DNA of 64,000 nt, from assembly GCF_015693305.1 (NCBI RefSeq), contig NZ_CP065138.1:682001-746000 (forward strand). Direction: 5' to 3'. Of this stretch, positions 1-7,695 are shown piece after piece. The position numbers and the translations under genes are program-made. The notes under the pieces are model-generated. The model was not told the origin of the DNA. It searched no databases and saw nothing but the letters and a program-made list of their open reading frames with translations. The stretch is from Sphingobium sp. Cam5-1. GTDB taxonomy: Bacteria > Pseudomonadota > Alphaproteobacteria > Sphingomonadales > Sphingomonadaceae. Numbering within the stretch: position 1 is the first letter of the stretch; every line of letters starts with the position of its first letter.

Positions 1-862
1 GGTGATCAAGCATCAGATGCGGAACGTCGCGCATATTGTGACGAAACTCGAACTCCGCGAGATACTTCGGAAGATGCTTCTCGCTGACATGAATATGGGT
101 GCCGTTGATCCCGCGCTTTAGCTGCGCCCAAAAGCCTTCAATGCCGTTCACGGTCGTTCCGGTTGGCCCAACATACTGTTCCGCGCTGTGGTTCACGGTC
201 TTGTGCCAGTAGCCCTTGAACTCGCCCAGATCGCGGTAGCTGACCAGTTCGTCCGTGTGGATTTCGCTATGCGGCTTCACATTGGCGAACACGTGCGGCT
301 CTAGCGTGGCCTTCTTCCGGTTCGGCACCACGCGGGTGATAACGTCGCCGTTGCGCTCACGCATGCCGATCACGATGGTTTTGTTGGCGCGGTAGTTGCC
401 GGTTCCCTTATTCTCAACCTTCCCGCCGATGTATGTTTCATCGACTTCCACGATCTTGCCGAAGCCGCCCACTGGATCGTCGCCGTCAACCTGGCCCATA
501 TATTCGCGGATCATGTGACACATGCGCCAAGCGGTCTTGTAGGTCACTCCTAGTTGGCGCTCGACTTCCTTGGCGGCAACGCCGTTCCGCGAGGCGCAGA
601 ACTGGAACATGACGAAGAACCAATCGCGCAGGCTGGTGCGGGTGCGATCAAAAGGCGTTCCGGCAGTCGGATAAACCTGCGCGCCGCAATATTCGCAAGC
701 GTAGGAGCGACGGCCCTTCACGCGGTAGAAATTGGCCGACTTGCCGCACTTCTCGCAATCGTGGCGATCCCCGTAGCGGACGCGCATCAGGTGATCGAGG
801 CAGCTATCCTCGGTCGGGAAGCGGTCTTGGAACTGGCGCAGCGTAGGGGCTTTGTTGCTCAT
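1..862 (-). CDS. IS1595-family (ISXO2-like) transposase, partial at left edge
   Basis: The reading frame stays open to the window edge, so about 287 N-terminal residues are visible and the C-terminus is missing. It begins with a zinc ribbon (Cys pairs near residues 36/39 and 56/59), then a helix-turn-helix-like region (KEVERQLGVTYKTAWRM). The DDE-type nuclease core has Asp141 in VDETYIGG, Asp204 in HTDEL and the TTVNGIEGFWAQLKRG block with Asn239/Glu242. This order is that of IS1595/ISXO2 transposases, which move an IS by cut-and-paste type chemistry. Start choice: ATG at 862; an in-frame ATG two codons upstream (868) is also possible. A TTGAAA / TATAAT-like pair sits directly upstream, so the message may be nearly leaderless. 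The element lies just downstream of the moeA operon end. Confidence 0.9.
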   Translation of the reverse strand, partial: MSNKAPTLRQFQDRFPTEDSCLDHLMRVRYGDRHDCEKCGKSANFYRVKGRRSYACEYCGAQVYPTAGTPFDRTRTSLRDWFFVMFQFCASRNGVAAKEVERQLGVTYKTAWRMCHMIREYMGQVDGDDPVGGFGKIVEVDETYIGGKVENKGTGNYRANKTIVIGMRERNGDVITRVVPNRKKATLEPHVFANVKPHSEIHTDELVSYRDLGEFKGYWHKTVNHSAEQYVGPTGTTVNGIEGFWAQLKRGINGTHIHVSEKHLPKYLAEFEFRHNMRDVPHLMLDH

Positions 863-1002
863 GCCCATTATATGCCATATCCGCCTACTTGTTTCAAGGG
901 GATAATAACCAAGCAGGTTGCGCCAAGCGTAACGAAAGGAACGGACCTGCGTCACGGCCGTTCAATAGCGGCCTTCCCAAAGAGGGTGAATAGGAGAGTA
1001 AG

Positions 1003-1155
1003 ATGGCCAACCAGAACGATCAGGACAAACAGCGCCGCCAGCAAGGTGGTGACCGCTCAAGCCAGGGCGGGCGTCAGCAGCAGCAGGAAAATCGCCAGGG
1101 TCAAATGGGCGAAAGCCGCAAAGACAAAAGCGATCACAGCAAGCAGCAGCGCTGA
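1003..1155 (+). CDS. small hydrophilic Gln/Gly-rich protein, unknown function
   Basis: A 50-residue ORF starts MANQNDQDKQRRQQGG and ends HSKQQR. It is preceded by a good ribosome-binding site (AGGAG at 992-996) and followed 25 bases later by a strong terminator, so it looks like a genuine single-gene unit. The protein is almost entirely polar (Q, R, G, S, D, K), with no hydrophobic core, membrane segment or cysteine, and is probably intrinsically disordered. It resembles in composition the small stress-induced hydrophilic proteins of many proteobacteria, but I recognise no family motif. It lies between the IS1595 element and the convergent moeA operon. Confidence 0.6.
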   Translation: MANQNDQDKQRRQQGGDRSSQGGRQQQQENRQGQMGESRKDKSDHSKQQR

Positions 1156-1179
1156 TCTACGTTCGGTTAGATCACGGGG

Positions 1180-1202
1180 AGGGGCCGCTTTGCGGCCCCT
1201 TT
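1180..1202 (+). terminator. rho-independent terminator after the small ORF
   Basis: A perfect 9-bp stem (AGGGGCCGC / GCGGCCCCT) with a TTT loop is followed by a short T-rich stretch. It lies between the convergent small ORF and moeA and may terminate both transcripts. Confidence 0.75.
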
Positions 1203-1203
1203 C

Positions 1204-2384
1204 TCATTGTGAGAGCGGTACGATGGTTGCTTTGTCACCTACGGCGGCCGGGGGTGAGTCGGCCGGTCGAAGGATCAGGCACCCCGCTTGAGCCAGGGCT
1301 GCGGTCGCCGCGCTGTCTTGCGAAGTAACCGAGACCAAACCAGCATCAGTGAGATAGGCGCGAAGATAGTCGTCGCGCGATCCGGTCGCAGGAAGTGCGG
1401 CAGCGAGTTCCGCGATCGTCGTACGCGGGAGCGGGTTGGCGGCTCCGGCCATGTGGCGGACGAGCGGCATCAGGAACAGCGTTGCCGTCACGAAGGCGGA
1501 TACGGGGTTGCCGGGGAGGCCGAGGAATAGGGTATCACCCAGCTTTCCCGCCATGAGCGGCTTACCGGGGCGCATGCGAATCTTCCAGAAATCCAGAGTG
1601 CCGCCTGCCGCCTGGAAAGCTGGCCGCACCAAGTCGTGATCGCCGACCGAGGCACCTCCGGTCGAGACAATGATGTCGGCCCCGGCGGCTTCTTTGAGGG
1701 ACCGGACCATTGCGTCGAGATCGTCGGGAACGATGCCGACGTCGATAACCTCTGCGCCTGTCTGGCCGAGCATGGCCGCAAGCATGGGCGCGTTGGAGGA
1801 CGGCAAGCGGCCAGAGGGCGTGGGCGCTCCGGGAGGGACGAGTTCATTGCCGGTTGAGATCAGGGCGATGCGCGGGCGGCCGCCGACCGGAAGGGTTCCG
1901 TGGCCCCCAAGAACGGCGAGAGCAATCTGCGCGGGACCCAATGCGGCACCGGCAGCGAGCAATAGATGATTTGCGCCAAAGTCGCTTGCCGCTGGGCGCA
2001 CATTTCGTCCTGTGGGTAGTGGAGCGCCGAGGGGGTGCACGAGCTGGCCGTCCAGCTGCGCATCTTCCTGGATAAGGACCGTATCGGCGCCGGGCGGCAG
2101 TGGTGCGCCGGTGAAGATGCGACAGCATTCCCCCGGAGCCAAAGCGGAGGGAAGGGAGCCGCCCGCCGTGCTTTCAGCGGTTAGGCGCCAGGGGCCAGGC
2201 CATTCTTCCGCGCGAATAGCGTAACCGTCCATGGCCGATAGATCTGCCCAAGGCTGATCGCGCAGGGCGAAGATGTCACGTGCGAGCCATCGGCCTGCAC
2301 AGTTGGAAACCGGGGCGTCCTCTTCCGGCAAGCGGCGGCCCAGCGCGAGCAGGCGCGCCTGAGCCTCCGCGACCGGGAGCAGGC

Positions 2385-2388
<4 letters not shown>
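1204..2388 (-). CDS. moeA: molybdopterin molybdotransferase MoeA
   Basis: MoeA inserts molybdate into adenylylated molybdopterin, the last step of molybdenum cofactor synthesis in the cytoplasm. The protein has 394 residues, close to the usual length of about 400. Visible hallmarks are MDGYAIR (residues 53-59), the [12 protein letters not shown] segment (93-104), the MogA-like domain [11 protein letters not shown] (242-252) and LPGNPVSAF (291-299), followed by the small C-terminal beta domain. It is the last gene of the trpG-trpD-trpC-moaC-moeA run and its start overlaps the moaC stop by 4 bases, implying translational coupling. Confidence 0.95.
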
Positions 2389-2851
<463 letters not shown>

Positions 2852-2855
<4 letters not shown>

Positions 2856-3643
2856 TCGCCGTTCAGCAGCGCGTGGGTGGCGGCTTCGACATCGGGCTGG
2901 CGCATCAGGCTTTCGCCCACCAGGAAGCAACGGACGCCATGTTCGGACATGGCGACCAGATCGGCATGGCTGCCAAGGCCGCTCTCCGCAACGAAGGTGC
3001 AGCCTTCCGGAGCCTGACCGACCAGTTCGTAGGTGCGGGCGAAGTCGACGCTGAAGTCGCGCAGGTCGCGATTGTTGACGCCGATCAGCCGCGAGCGGAG
3101 CTTCAGCGCGCGTTCCAGTTCATGGGCGTCATGGACTTCGACGAGCGCGTCCATGCCGAGACCAAGCGCGGCATCTTCTATCTCGGCCATCTGATTATCG
3201 TCCAGCGCGGCGGCGATGATGAGGATGGCGTCGGCTCCGAGCGAGCGGCTTTCCAGCACCTGCCAGGGATCGACCATGAAATCCTTGCGCAGGACGGGCA
3301 AGGCGCAGGCAGAGCGGGCGGCCATGAGATAGTCGTCATGGCCCTGAAAATAAGGTTCGTCCGTGAGGACCGAGAGACAGGCGGCACCAGCGGCTGCATA
3401 GGCCTGAGCATGGGCGGGCGGGTCGAAATTCTCTCGGATCAGGCCTTTCGACGGGCTGGCCTTCTTAATCTCCGCAATCAGGCCGAAGCCGGAACGGGCG
3501 GCGCTGTCGAGCGCCTGACGGAAGCCGCGCGGCGGCGTCTGTTCGGCGGCGCGGGCGTGGAGCGTCGAGACGGTGATCGCTGCCTTGCGGCGGGCCACTT
3601 CCTCACGCTTCGTATCGCAGATTTCGATCAGCTTGTTCGTCAT
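2852..3643 (-). CDS. trpC: indole-3-glycerol phosphate synthase TrpC
   Basis: TrpC closes the indole ring from CdRP, the fourth step of tryptophan synthesis. The 263-residue protein is a standalone TIM barrel, not fused to TrpF. Visible motifs are [13 protein letters not shown], the VLRKDF strand with the catalytic Lys, [10 protein letters not shown] and FVAESGL. Its start overlaps the trpD stop by 4 bases and its end overlaps the moaC start by 4 bases, so it sits inside a tightly coupled operon. Confidence 0.96.
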
Positions 3644-4632
3644 TTATAGGCAATCCAGCAATTGAGCAACGCATTGGCAAGCCCGCGGTCGATGGTTTCG
3701 GCAGCTTCCTCGACACCCTCGCGCAGATCGGCAACGGCGTCCGCGACGACAAGGGCAGCGGCTGCGTTCAGCAGTACGGCGTCGCGATAGGCGCCCGGCT
3801 CACCCTGAAGCAAGGCGCGCAGGGCGGCGGCATTATGCGAGGGGTCACCGCCGCGTATCGCCTCAACCGGGTGGGTCGGTAGTCCAGCGTCGGCCGGGGT
3901 GAGGCGGCGCATGGCGACGATGCCCTGCGCGGTGACTTCGGCGACGTCGTTGCCGCCCGCGAGGGAGAGCTCGTCAAGGCCTTCATCCCCTGAGACAATC
4001 ATGGCGCGATCGACGCCGAGTTCCGCCAGCGCCTCGGCATAGATGGGAACATAGGCGGGGCGGGCGATGCCGACTAGCTGACGGCGCACGCCGGCAGGAT
4101 TGGCGAGCGGACCCATCAGGTTGAAGATGGTGCGCTGGCCGATGGCCTTGCGGATGGGGCCGAAGCGTTTGAGCGCGGGGTGATGTTTCTGTGCGAACAG
4201 GAAGCAGATGCCGAGATCGGCCAGCGTTGCCTCCGCCGTATCGGCGACCCGATCGAGATCGAGGCCGAGCGCTTCGAGCGTATCGGCGGCCCCGGCCTTG
4301 GATGACGCGGCGCGGTTGCCATGCTTGGCGACGGGCACTCCGGCGGCGGCTACTACGAGGCTGACGGCGGTCGAGACGTTGAGCGTGTGGTGGCCATCTC
4401 CGCCTGTGCCGCAGACGTCGATTGCGCCTGCGGGGGCGGCGATAGGGATCATGCGCGCGCGCATGGCGCGGGCGGCGGCGGCGATCTCCGTCGCGGACTC
4501 GCCGCGCTGAGCCATGGTGACGAGGAAGGCGGCGATCTCCGCCTCTGGCAGGTCGCCGTCGAACAACAGGTCAAAGGCGGCGGCGGCCTGGGTGGCGCTC
4601 AGCGGCGCTGCGGGATCGGGCAGGCGGGTCAT
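3640..4632 (-). CDS. trpD: anthranilate phosphoribosyltransferase TrpD
   Basis: TrpD joins PRPP to anthranilate, the second step of tryptophan synthesis. The protein has 330 residues from ATG 4632 ([10 protein letters not shown]). An ATG six codons upstream (4650) is possible, but the AAGG/AGGG ribosome-binding sequence fits 4632 better. Family signatures are DVCGTGGDG (PRPP binding), the [21 protein letters not shown] block with residues that contact anthranilate and PRPP, and the downstream [11 protein letters not shown] segment. It follows trpG by 65 bases and overlaps trpC. Confidence 0.95.
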   Translation of the reverse strand: MTRLPDPAAPLSATQAAAAFDLLFDGDLPEAEIAAFLVTMAQRGESATEIAAAARAMRARMIPIAAPAGAIDVCGTGGDGHHTLNVSTAVSLVVAAAGVPVAKHGNRAASSKAGAADTLEALGLDLDRVADTAEATLADLGICFLFAQKHHPALKRFGPIRKAIGQRTIFNLMGPLANPAGVRRQLVGIARPAYVPIYAEALAELGVDRAMIVSGDEGLDELSLAGGNDVAEVTAQGIVAMRRLTPADAGLPTHPVEAIRGGDPSHNAAALRALLQGEPGAYRDAVLLNAAAALVVADAVADLREGVEEAAETIDRGLANALLNCWIAYK

Positions 4633-4697
4633 CGCCCTTGCCTTAATCATGACGGGCCGCAGGAGTCGAGGGTGGGGTGCGGGAAAGTCTGACCGAA

Positions 4698-5288
4698 TCA
4701 GGCCGCCGCGCGCTCCTTCACCGGAATCCCGGCGATCCGCATGAAGTTTGCCAGCATCTCATGCCCATATTCGGTGGCGATGCTTTCCGGATGGAACTGG
4801 ACCGAGTGGATCGGAAGGCTCTGATGGCGGAAGCCCATGACCGAGCCATCCTCGCTGGTCGCATTCACGATGAGGCTCTGCGGAATGTCATCCACGATGA
4901 GCGAATGATAGCGGGTCGCGGTGAAGGGCGATGGGATGCCCGCGAAAAGCCCTGTGCCGTCATGAGTGACAGGGGAGGTCTTACCATGCATCAGGCCGCC
5001 CCGAACGACTTGCCCGCCGAAATGCTGGCCGATCGCCTGATGGCCGAGGCATACGCCCAGCAAGGGCGCGCCTGCGTCGGCGGCGGCGGCGACGAGGTCT
5101 AGGCTGACGCCCGCCTCATTGGGCGTGCAGGGACCGGGTGAAAGCAGGAAGGCGCTGGCGCCGCTGGAGAGGGCCTGGCCTGCCGAAATGGCGTCGTTGC
5201 GGACGACCTCCACCTCTGCGCCCAGTTCCATGAGGTAATGGACCAGGTTCCAGGTGAAGCTGTCATAATTGTCGATGACGAGGATCAT
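4698..5288 (-). CDS. trpG: anthranilate synthase component II (glutamine amidotransferase) TrpG
   Basis: TrpG supplies ammonia from glutamine to anthranilate synthase. The 196-residue protein starts [19 protein letters not shown], the canonical N-terminus. An open frame extends 35 codons upstream but has no family character. The class I amidotransferase triad is visible: Cys in [12 protein letters not shown] and His/Glu in SVQFHPESI. It could also serve p-aminobenzoate synthesis (PabA), as one protein does in many bacteria. trpE is not adjacent; instead a divergent gene starts 119 bases upstream, so trpG heads this operon and its promoter must lie in that gap. Confidence 0.94.
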   Translation of the reverse strand: MILVIDNYDSFTWNLVHYLMELGAEVEVVRNDAISAGQALSSGASAFLLSPGPCTPNEAGVSLDLVAAAADAGAPLLGVCLGHQAIGQHFGGQVVRGGLMHGKTSPVTHDGTGLFAGIPSPFTATRYHSLIVDDIPQSLIVNATSEDGSVMGFRHQSLPIHSVQFHPESIATEYGHEMLANFMRIAGIPVKERAAA

Positions 5289-5406
5289 GGGAGCATGGCT
5301 ATAGAGAGCGAAGCGCGCCGGGCCAATCGGAATCGGCGCTTGGCGCTGGCTGAACCGGCTACATGCTTCTGCGTTGTCCTTCCGGAGCGACATGAGGGAG
5401 GATGGT

Positions 5407-5808
5407 ATGAAGCGCTATGCCTATGGTTGGATCACGGCCCTGTTCTTCCTGGTGTCGATCGTGGGTCATTGGGTGTTTGGCTGGTGGGCCTATGTGGATG
5501 ACGCAAAGACGCACGGGCAGGTGCCTGAACTGGCGGCCTATGCCATCGAGATGGGCCGGGATACGTTCGAGAATTGGCAGTCGGAATTTCTCCAGCTGAT
5601 CTGGCAAGTCGTGGGCCTGGCCTATTTCCTCTATGTCGGCTCGCCAGCCTCCAAGGAAAATGACGATCGGTTGGAAGTGAAGGTGGACGAGCTGCTGAAA
5701 ATGGCGGGGGGCAAGGATGCCGAGCAGTTGATCCGCGAAATCGACAGCCGTTATCTGCGCGCCGGGGGGCACGCGAAGCCGCACGGTCATGATCTGGGCT
5801 ATGAATGA
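5407..5808 (+). CDS. DUF6766-like inner-membrane protein
   Basis: The 133-residue protein has a hydrophobic segment near residues 5-25 ([20 protein letters not shown]) and a second near 60-80 ([15 protein letters not shown]). Between them lies the [10 protein letters not shown] motif, and after the second comes [10 protein letters not shown], the signature I associate with DUF6766. The C-terminal third is charged and ends in a His/Gly-rich tail ([14 protein letters not shown]) that could bind metal. The start at 5407 is preceded by GGGAGGA. It is followed 67 bases later by a hemerythrin gene, a pairing that suggests a stress or envelope role, but the function is unknown. Confidence 0.75.
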   Translation: MKRYAYGWITALFFLVSIVGHWVFGWWAYVDDAKTHGQVPELAAYAIEMGRDTFENWQSEFLQLIWQVVGLAYFLYVGSPASKENDDRLEVKVDELLKMAGGKDAEQLIREIDSRYLRAGGHAKPHGHDLGYE

Positions 5809-5875
5809 CAGCGGGACGGAACCCGGAAGCTTGTCAGCCGCTTCTTGACGATATGTGTTCGTGAGGAGGACGGAA

Positions 5876-6388
5876 ATGGCCAAAGCTGAGTTTACCGATG
5901 CGATCGCCCTGTTGAAAGCTGATCACCGCAAGGTCGAGGAGTTGTTCGACCAGTATGAGAAGGCAAGGGCCGCGAACCGGAAGCAGGACATCGCGTATCA
6001 GATCTGCACCGAACTGAAGATCCACACGATGATCGAGGAGGAGATTTTCTACCCCGCCTTCCGTGGCAAGATCGAGGACGACACGCTGGACGAAGCCTAT
6101 GTCGAGCATGACGGTGCGAAGGTGCTGGTAAATGATATCGAGGCCGGGTCGCCCGAAGATGATTTCTACGATGCCAAGGTCAAGGTGCTGTCCGAAGAGA
6201 TCAAGCACCATGTGAAGGAAGAGGAAAGGCAGTCGGACGGCATGTTCGCCCAGTGCCGGAAGGCGGATGTCGATCTGGTCGACCTCCGCGACAGGATGTT
6301 GGCGCGCAAGCAGGAATTGATGGCACAGGCGAAAGCGAGCGGATTGCCGGTCGCCAAGCCCAAGGCCGTTCATCTGGTCCCGGCCTGA
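5876..6388 (+). CDS. hemerythrin HHE-domain protein
   Basis: The 170-residue cytoplasmic protein carries the four-helix hemerythrin pattern: DAIALLKADHRKVEELF, the ELKIHTMIEEEIFYP helix, VEHDGAKVLV and EIKHHVKEEER supply the His/Glu ligands for a di-iron centre. HHE proteins sense or store O2, NO or iron and are often stress-induced. The start at MAKAEF is favoured over an upstream in-frame ATG (5855) because AGGAGGA lies 6-12 bases before it. The C-terminal tail (KASGLPVAKPKAVHLVPA) is Lys/Pro/Ala-rich and probably flexible. The tmRNA gene follows directly. Confidence 0.88.
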   Translation: MAKAEFTDAIALLKADHRKVEELFDQYEKARAANRKQDIAYQICTELKIHTMIEEEIFYPAFRGKIEDDTLDEAYVEHDGAKVLVNDIEAGSPEDDFYDAKVKVLSEEIKHHVKEEERQSDGMFAQCRKADVDLVDLRDRMLARKQELMAQAKASGLPVAKPKAVHLVPA

Positions 6389-6399
6389 CCGAAAAGGTT

Positions 6400-6690
6400 G
6401 ATAAATGGGGAGCGCTGCCCCATATGGGTTCTGCCGGGTTCGCCCGGCTATGGTGATAAATCGTGTCGTGTAATAGGCGCAGCGGACCCGGGGGCAGTAC
6501 CCGGCGGCTCCACCACATATCCCGGCTTGCACGGGGTGTCTGACGGGGCCGAACTAGGATCGACGTGTGTTGAAAGGCGATGTCTTCACCCGGCCTGAGT
6601 AAGCCGTAAAAATGTTCAAAACACGTAAGTGCCAACGATAACGAGGCTCTTGCTCTTGCTGCGTAATTGATGGCCTCACGGCCTGACATT
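6400..6690 (+). ncRNA. ssrA: circularly permuted two-piece tmRNA (acceptor piece then coding piece)
   Basis: The 3' tRNA-like half comes first and ends CGGCTCC-ACCA at 6505-6515. The coding half begins GGGGCCG at 6545-6551. These two 7-mers pair as the acceptor stem (one G-U), which proves the permuted order. The spacer of about 29 bases (6516-6544) would be excised, giving a two-piece RNA as in other alphaproteobacteria. The tag reading frame 6631-6666 encodes ANDNEALALAA then stop; GCC is the resume codon. After it a GGCC-TCAC-GGCC helix closes the coding piece near 6690. The outer ends (6400 and 6690) are approximate. tmRNA with SmpB rescues stalled ribosomes and tags the peptide for ClpXP. 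Confidence 0.95.
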
Positions 6691-7042
6691 ACCCAAAAAG
6701 AACGCGGTTGAACCCACCGGGCAACAGAAGGGAATTCAGCGGCTTCCGGAGGAGCCGGGCAACAGAATCCTCCGGACTTCCTTCATTCGAGAGATTTTTG
6801 TGGTCGTCCTGCGTCGCGGGTGGCCGCATTATCGAATGCGTGGGTAAATCTACCACCGCGAATCGGTCGCTCAGAACCAAGACGGTTCAATTACAGTTTT
6901 ATGACATTTAGAAGAAAATATTATAACATGTTGAATCGTAAGGAGTAAAAATCCTTTTTTGTGTACGGTTCGCTGCTTGTTCAACTGTCATCAAGATGAA
7001 ATAATCCCGGCTATTGTAGAAAGTTTTTTTGGGAGAAATTGG
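6691..7042. other. AT-rich intergenic region after tmRNA with hairpin and Pho-like half-site
   Basis: No gene is supported here. A 13-base direct repeat CCGGGCAACAGAA occurs at 6717-6729 and 6755-6767. The second copy forms most of the loop of a perfect 9-bp hairpin (TCCGGAGGA 6745-6753 with TCCTCCGGA 6768-6776). The last 130 bases are AT-rich and probably hold the promoter of the TPR gene. A single Pho-type half-site CTGTCAT lies at 6985-6991 without good 11-bp-spaced partners. Confidence 0.5.
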
Positions 7043-7426
7043 ATGATGAAGGTAGCGGCGATCATCGGGCTGGTGCTGGCGGGGGGCATGTCGGGCGCGG
7101 CCGTGGCTGCATCCGATGAGGTGGTTGTGGTTGGTGTTCCCGATGGGCGATTGGCCGCTCCGGCCTTGGTGGCAAAAGATTATGAAAAGGCCATCCGTCG
7201 GCTTGCGCCTATGTGGCCAGACGGGGCGAACGACCCAGCTCGGTTGATCAATCTTGGCAACGCCTATGCAGGCCTGGGGCGGATGAAGGATGCGCGAGAG
7301 GCTTATGGCGCTGCCCGCTTTGCGCCGGAATCGACTTTGCTGCTTGCGAATGGTGAGGAAGCGTCGTCACGGGATATTGCGCGCCGCGCGCTTGGCCGTC
7401 TGGAGGCGAGCTACGCCATGCGCTGA
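7043..7426 (+). CDS. small exported TPR-like protein
   Basis: The protein has 127 residues from the ATGATG at 7043 (GGGAGAAATTGG upstream). An N-terminal signal peptide (MMKVAAIIGLVLAGGMSGAAVAAS) predicts export to the periplasm. Residues about 50-95 (KDYEKAIRRLAPMWPDGANDPARLINLGNAYAGLGRMKDAREAYGAAR) look like one to two tetratricopeptide units. Function unknown. It lies upstream of, and co-directional with, the phosphate-type lipoprotein/TonB genes, separated by 270 bases that hold the Pho array. Small TPR proteins often accompany sphingomonad TonB receptor loci, so a link to that locus is possible but only inferred. Confidence 0.75.
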   Translation: MMKVAAIIGLVLAGGMSGAAVAASDEVVVVGVPDGRLAAPALVAKDYEKAIRRLAPMWPDGANDPARLINLGNAYAGLGRMKDAREAYGAARFAPESTLLLANGEEASSRDIARRALGRLEASYAMR

Positions 7427-7534
7427 CTTTGAAGCGTTAAGTCATTGAACAGTGGGGCGTCGTCGGTGTGACGGCGCCCTTCTTGTTGCGTTCGCGGCCC
7501 TCGCAATCATCAAAGTGCAACAAGAGTCTTTGAA

Positions 7535-7585
7535 CTGTCATTTTAAAGTCACTCTCCCGTCACGGAAGCAAAATGTCTCTGTCAT
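7535..7585 (+). promoter_or_regulatory. tandem PhoB-type half-sites upstream of the ElpS-like gene
   Basis: Heptamers resembling the PHO half-site CTGTCAY occur in register every 11 bases: CTGTCAT at 7535, AAGTCAC at 7546, CCGTCAC at 7557, a degenerate position at 7568 and CTGTCAT at 7579. Spacers are 4 bases. The first pair matches the classical 18-bp PHO box layout. The array ends about 110 bases before the start codon at 7696. PhoB control is inferred from this architecture. Confidence 0.75.
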
Positions 7586-7695
7586 CTGGCGCGCCTAGCT
7601 GCGGCGACTGAGGGCGGCAGGGGGCGTTGTCCGATTCGTGAATCCCCTTCGCTCCGCATCCTACCACAAACCGGCATGACCGGAGCGGAGACGAC

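Noticed and set aside
554..1291. Plus-strand open frame of 245 codons
   Set aside because: It is the antisense shadow of the IS1595 transposase and runs into unrelated sequence; no domain or ribosome-binding site.
6985..6991. A PHO box before the small TPR gene
   Set aside because: Only one CTGTCAT half-site; positions 11 bases either side do not match.
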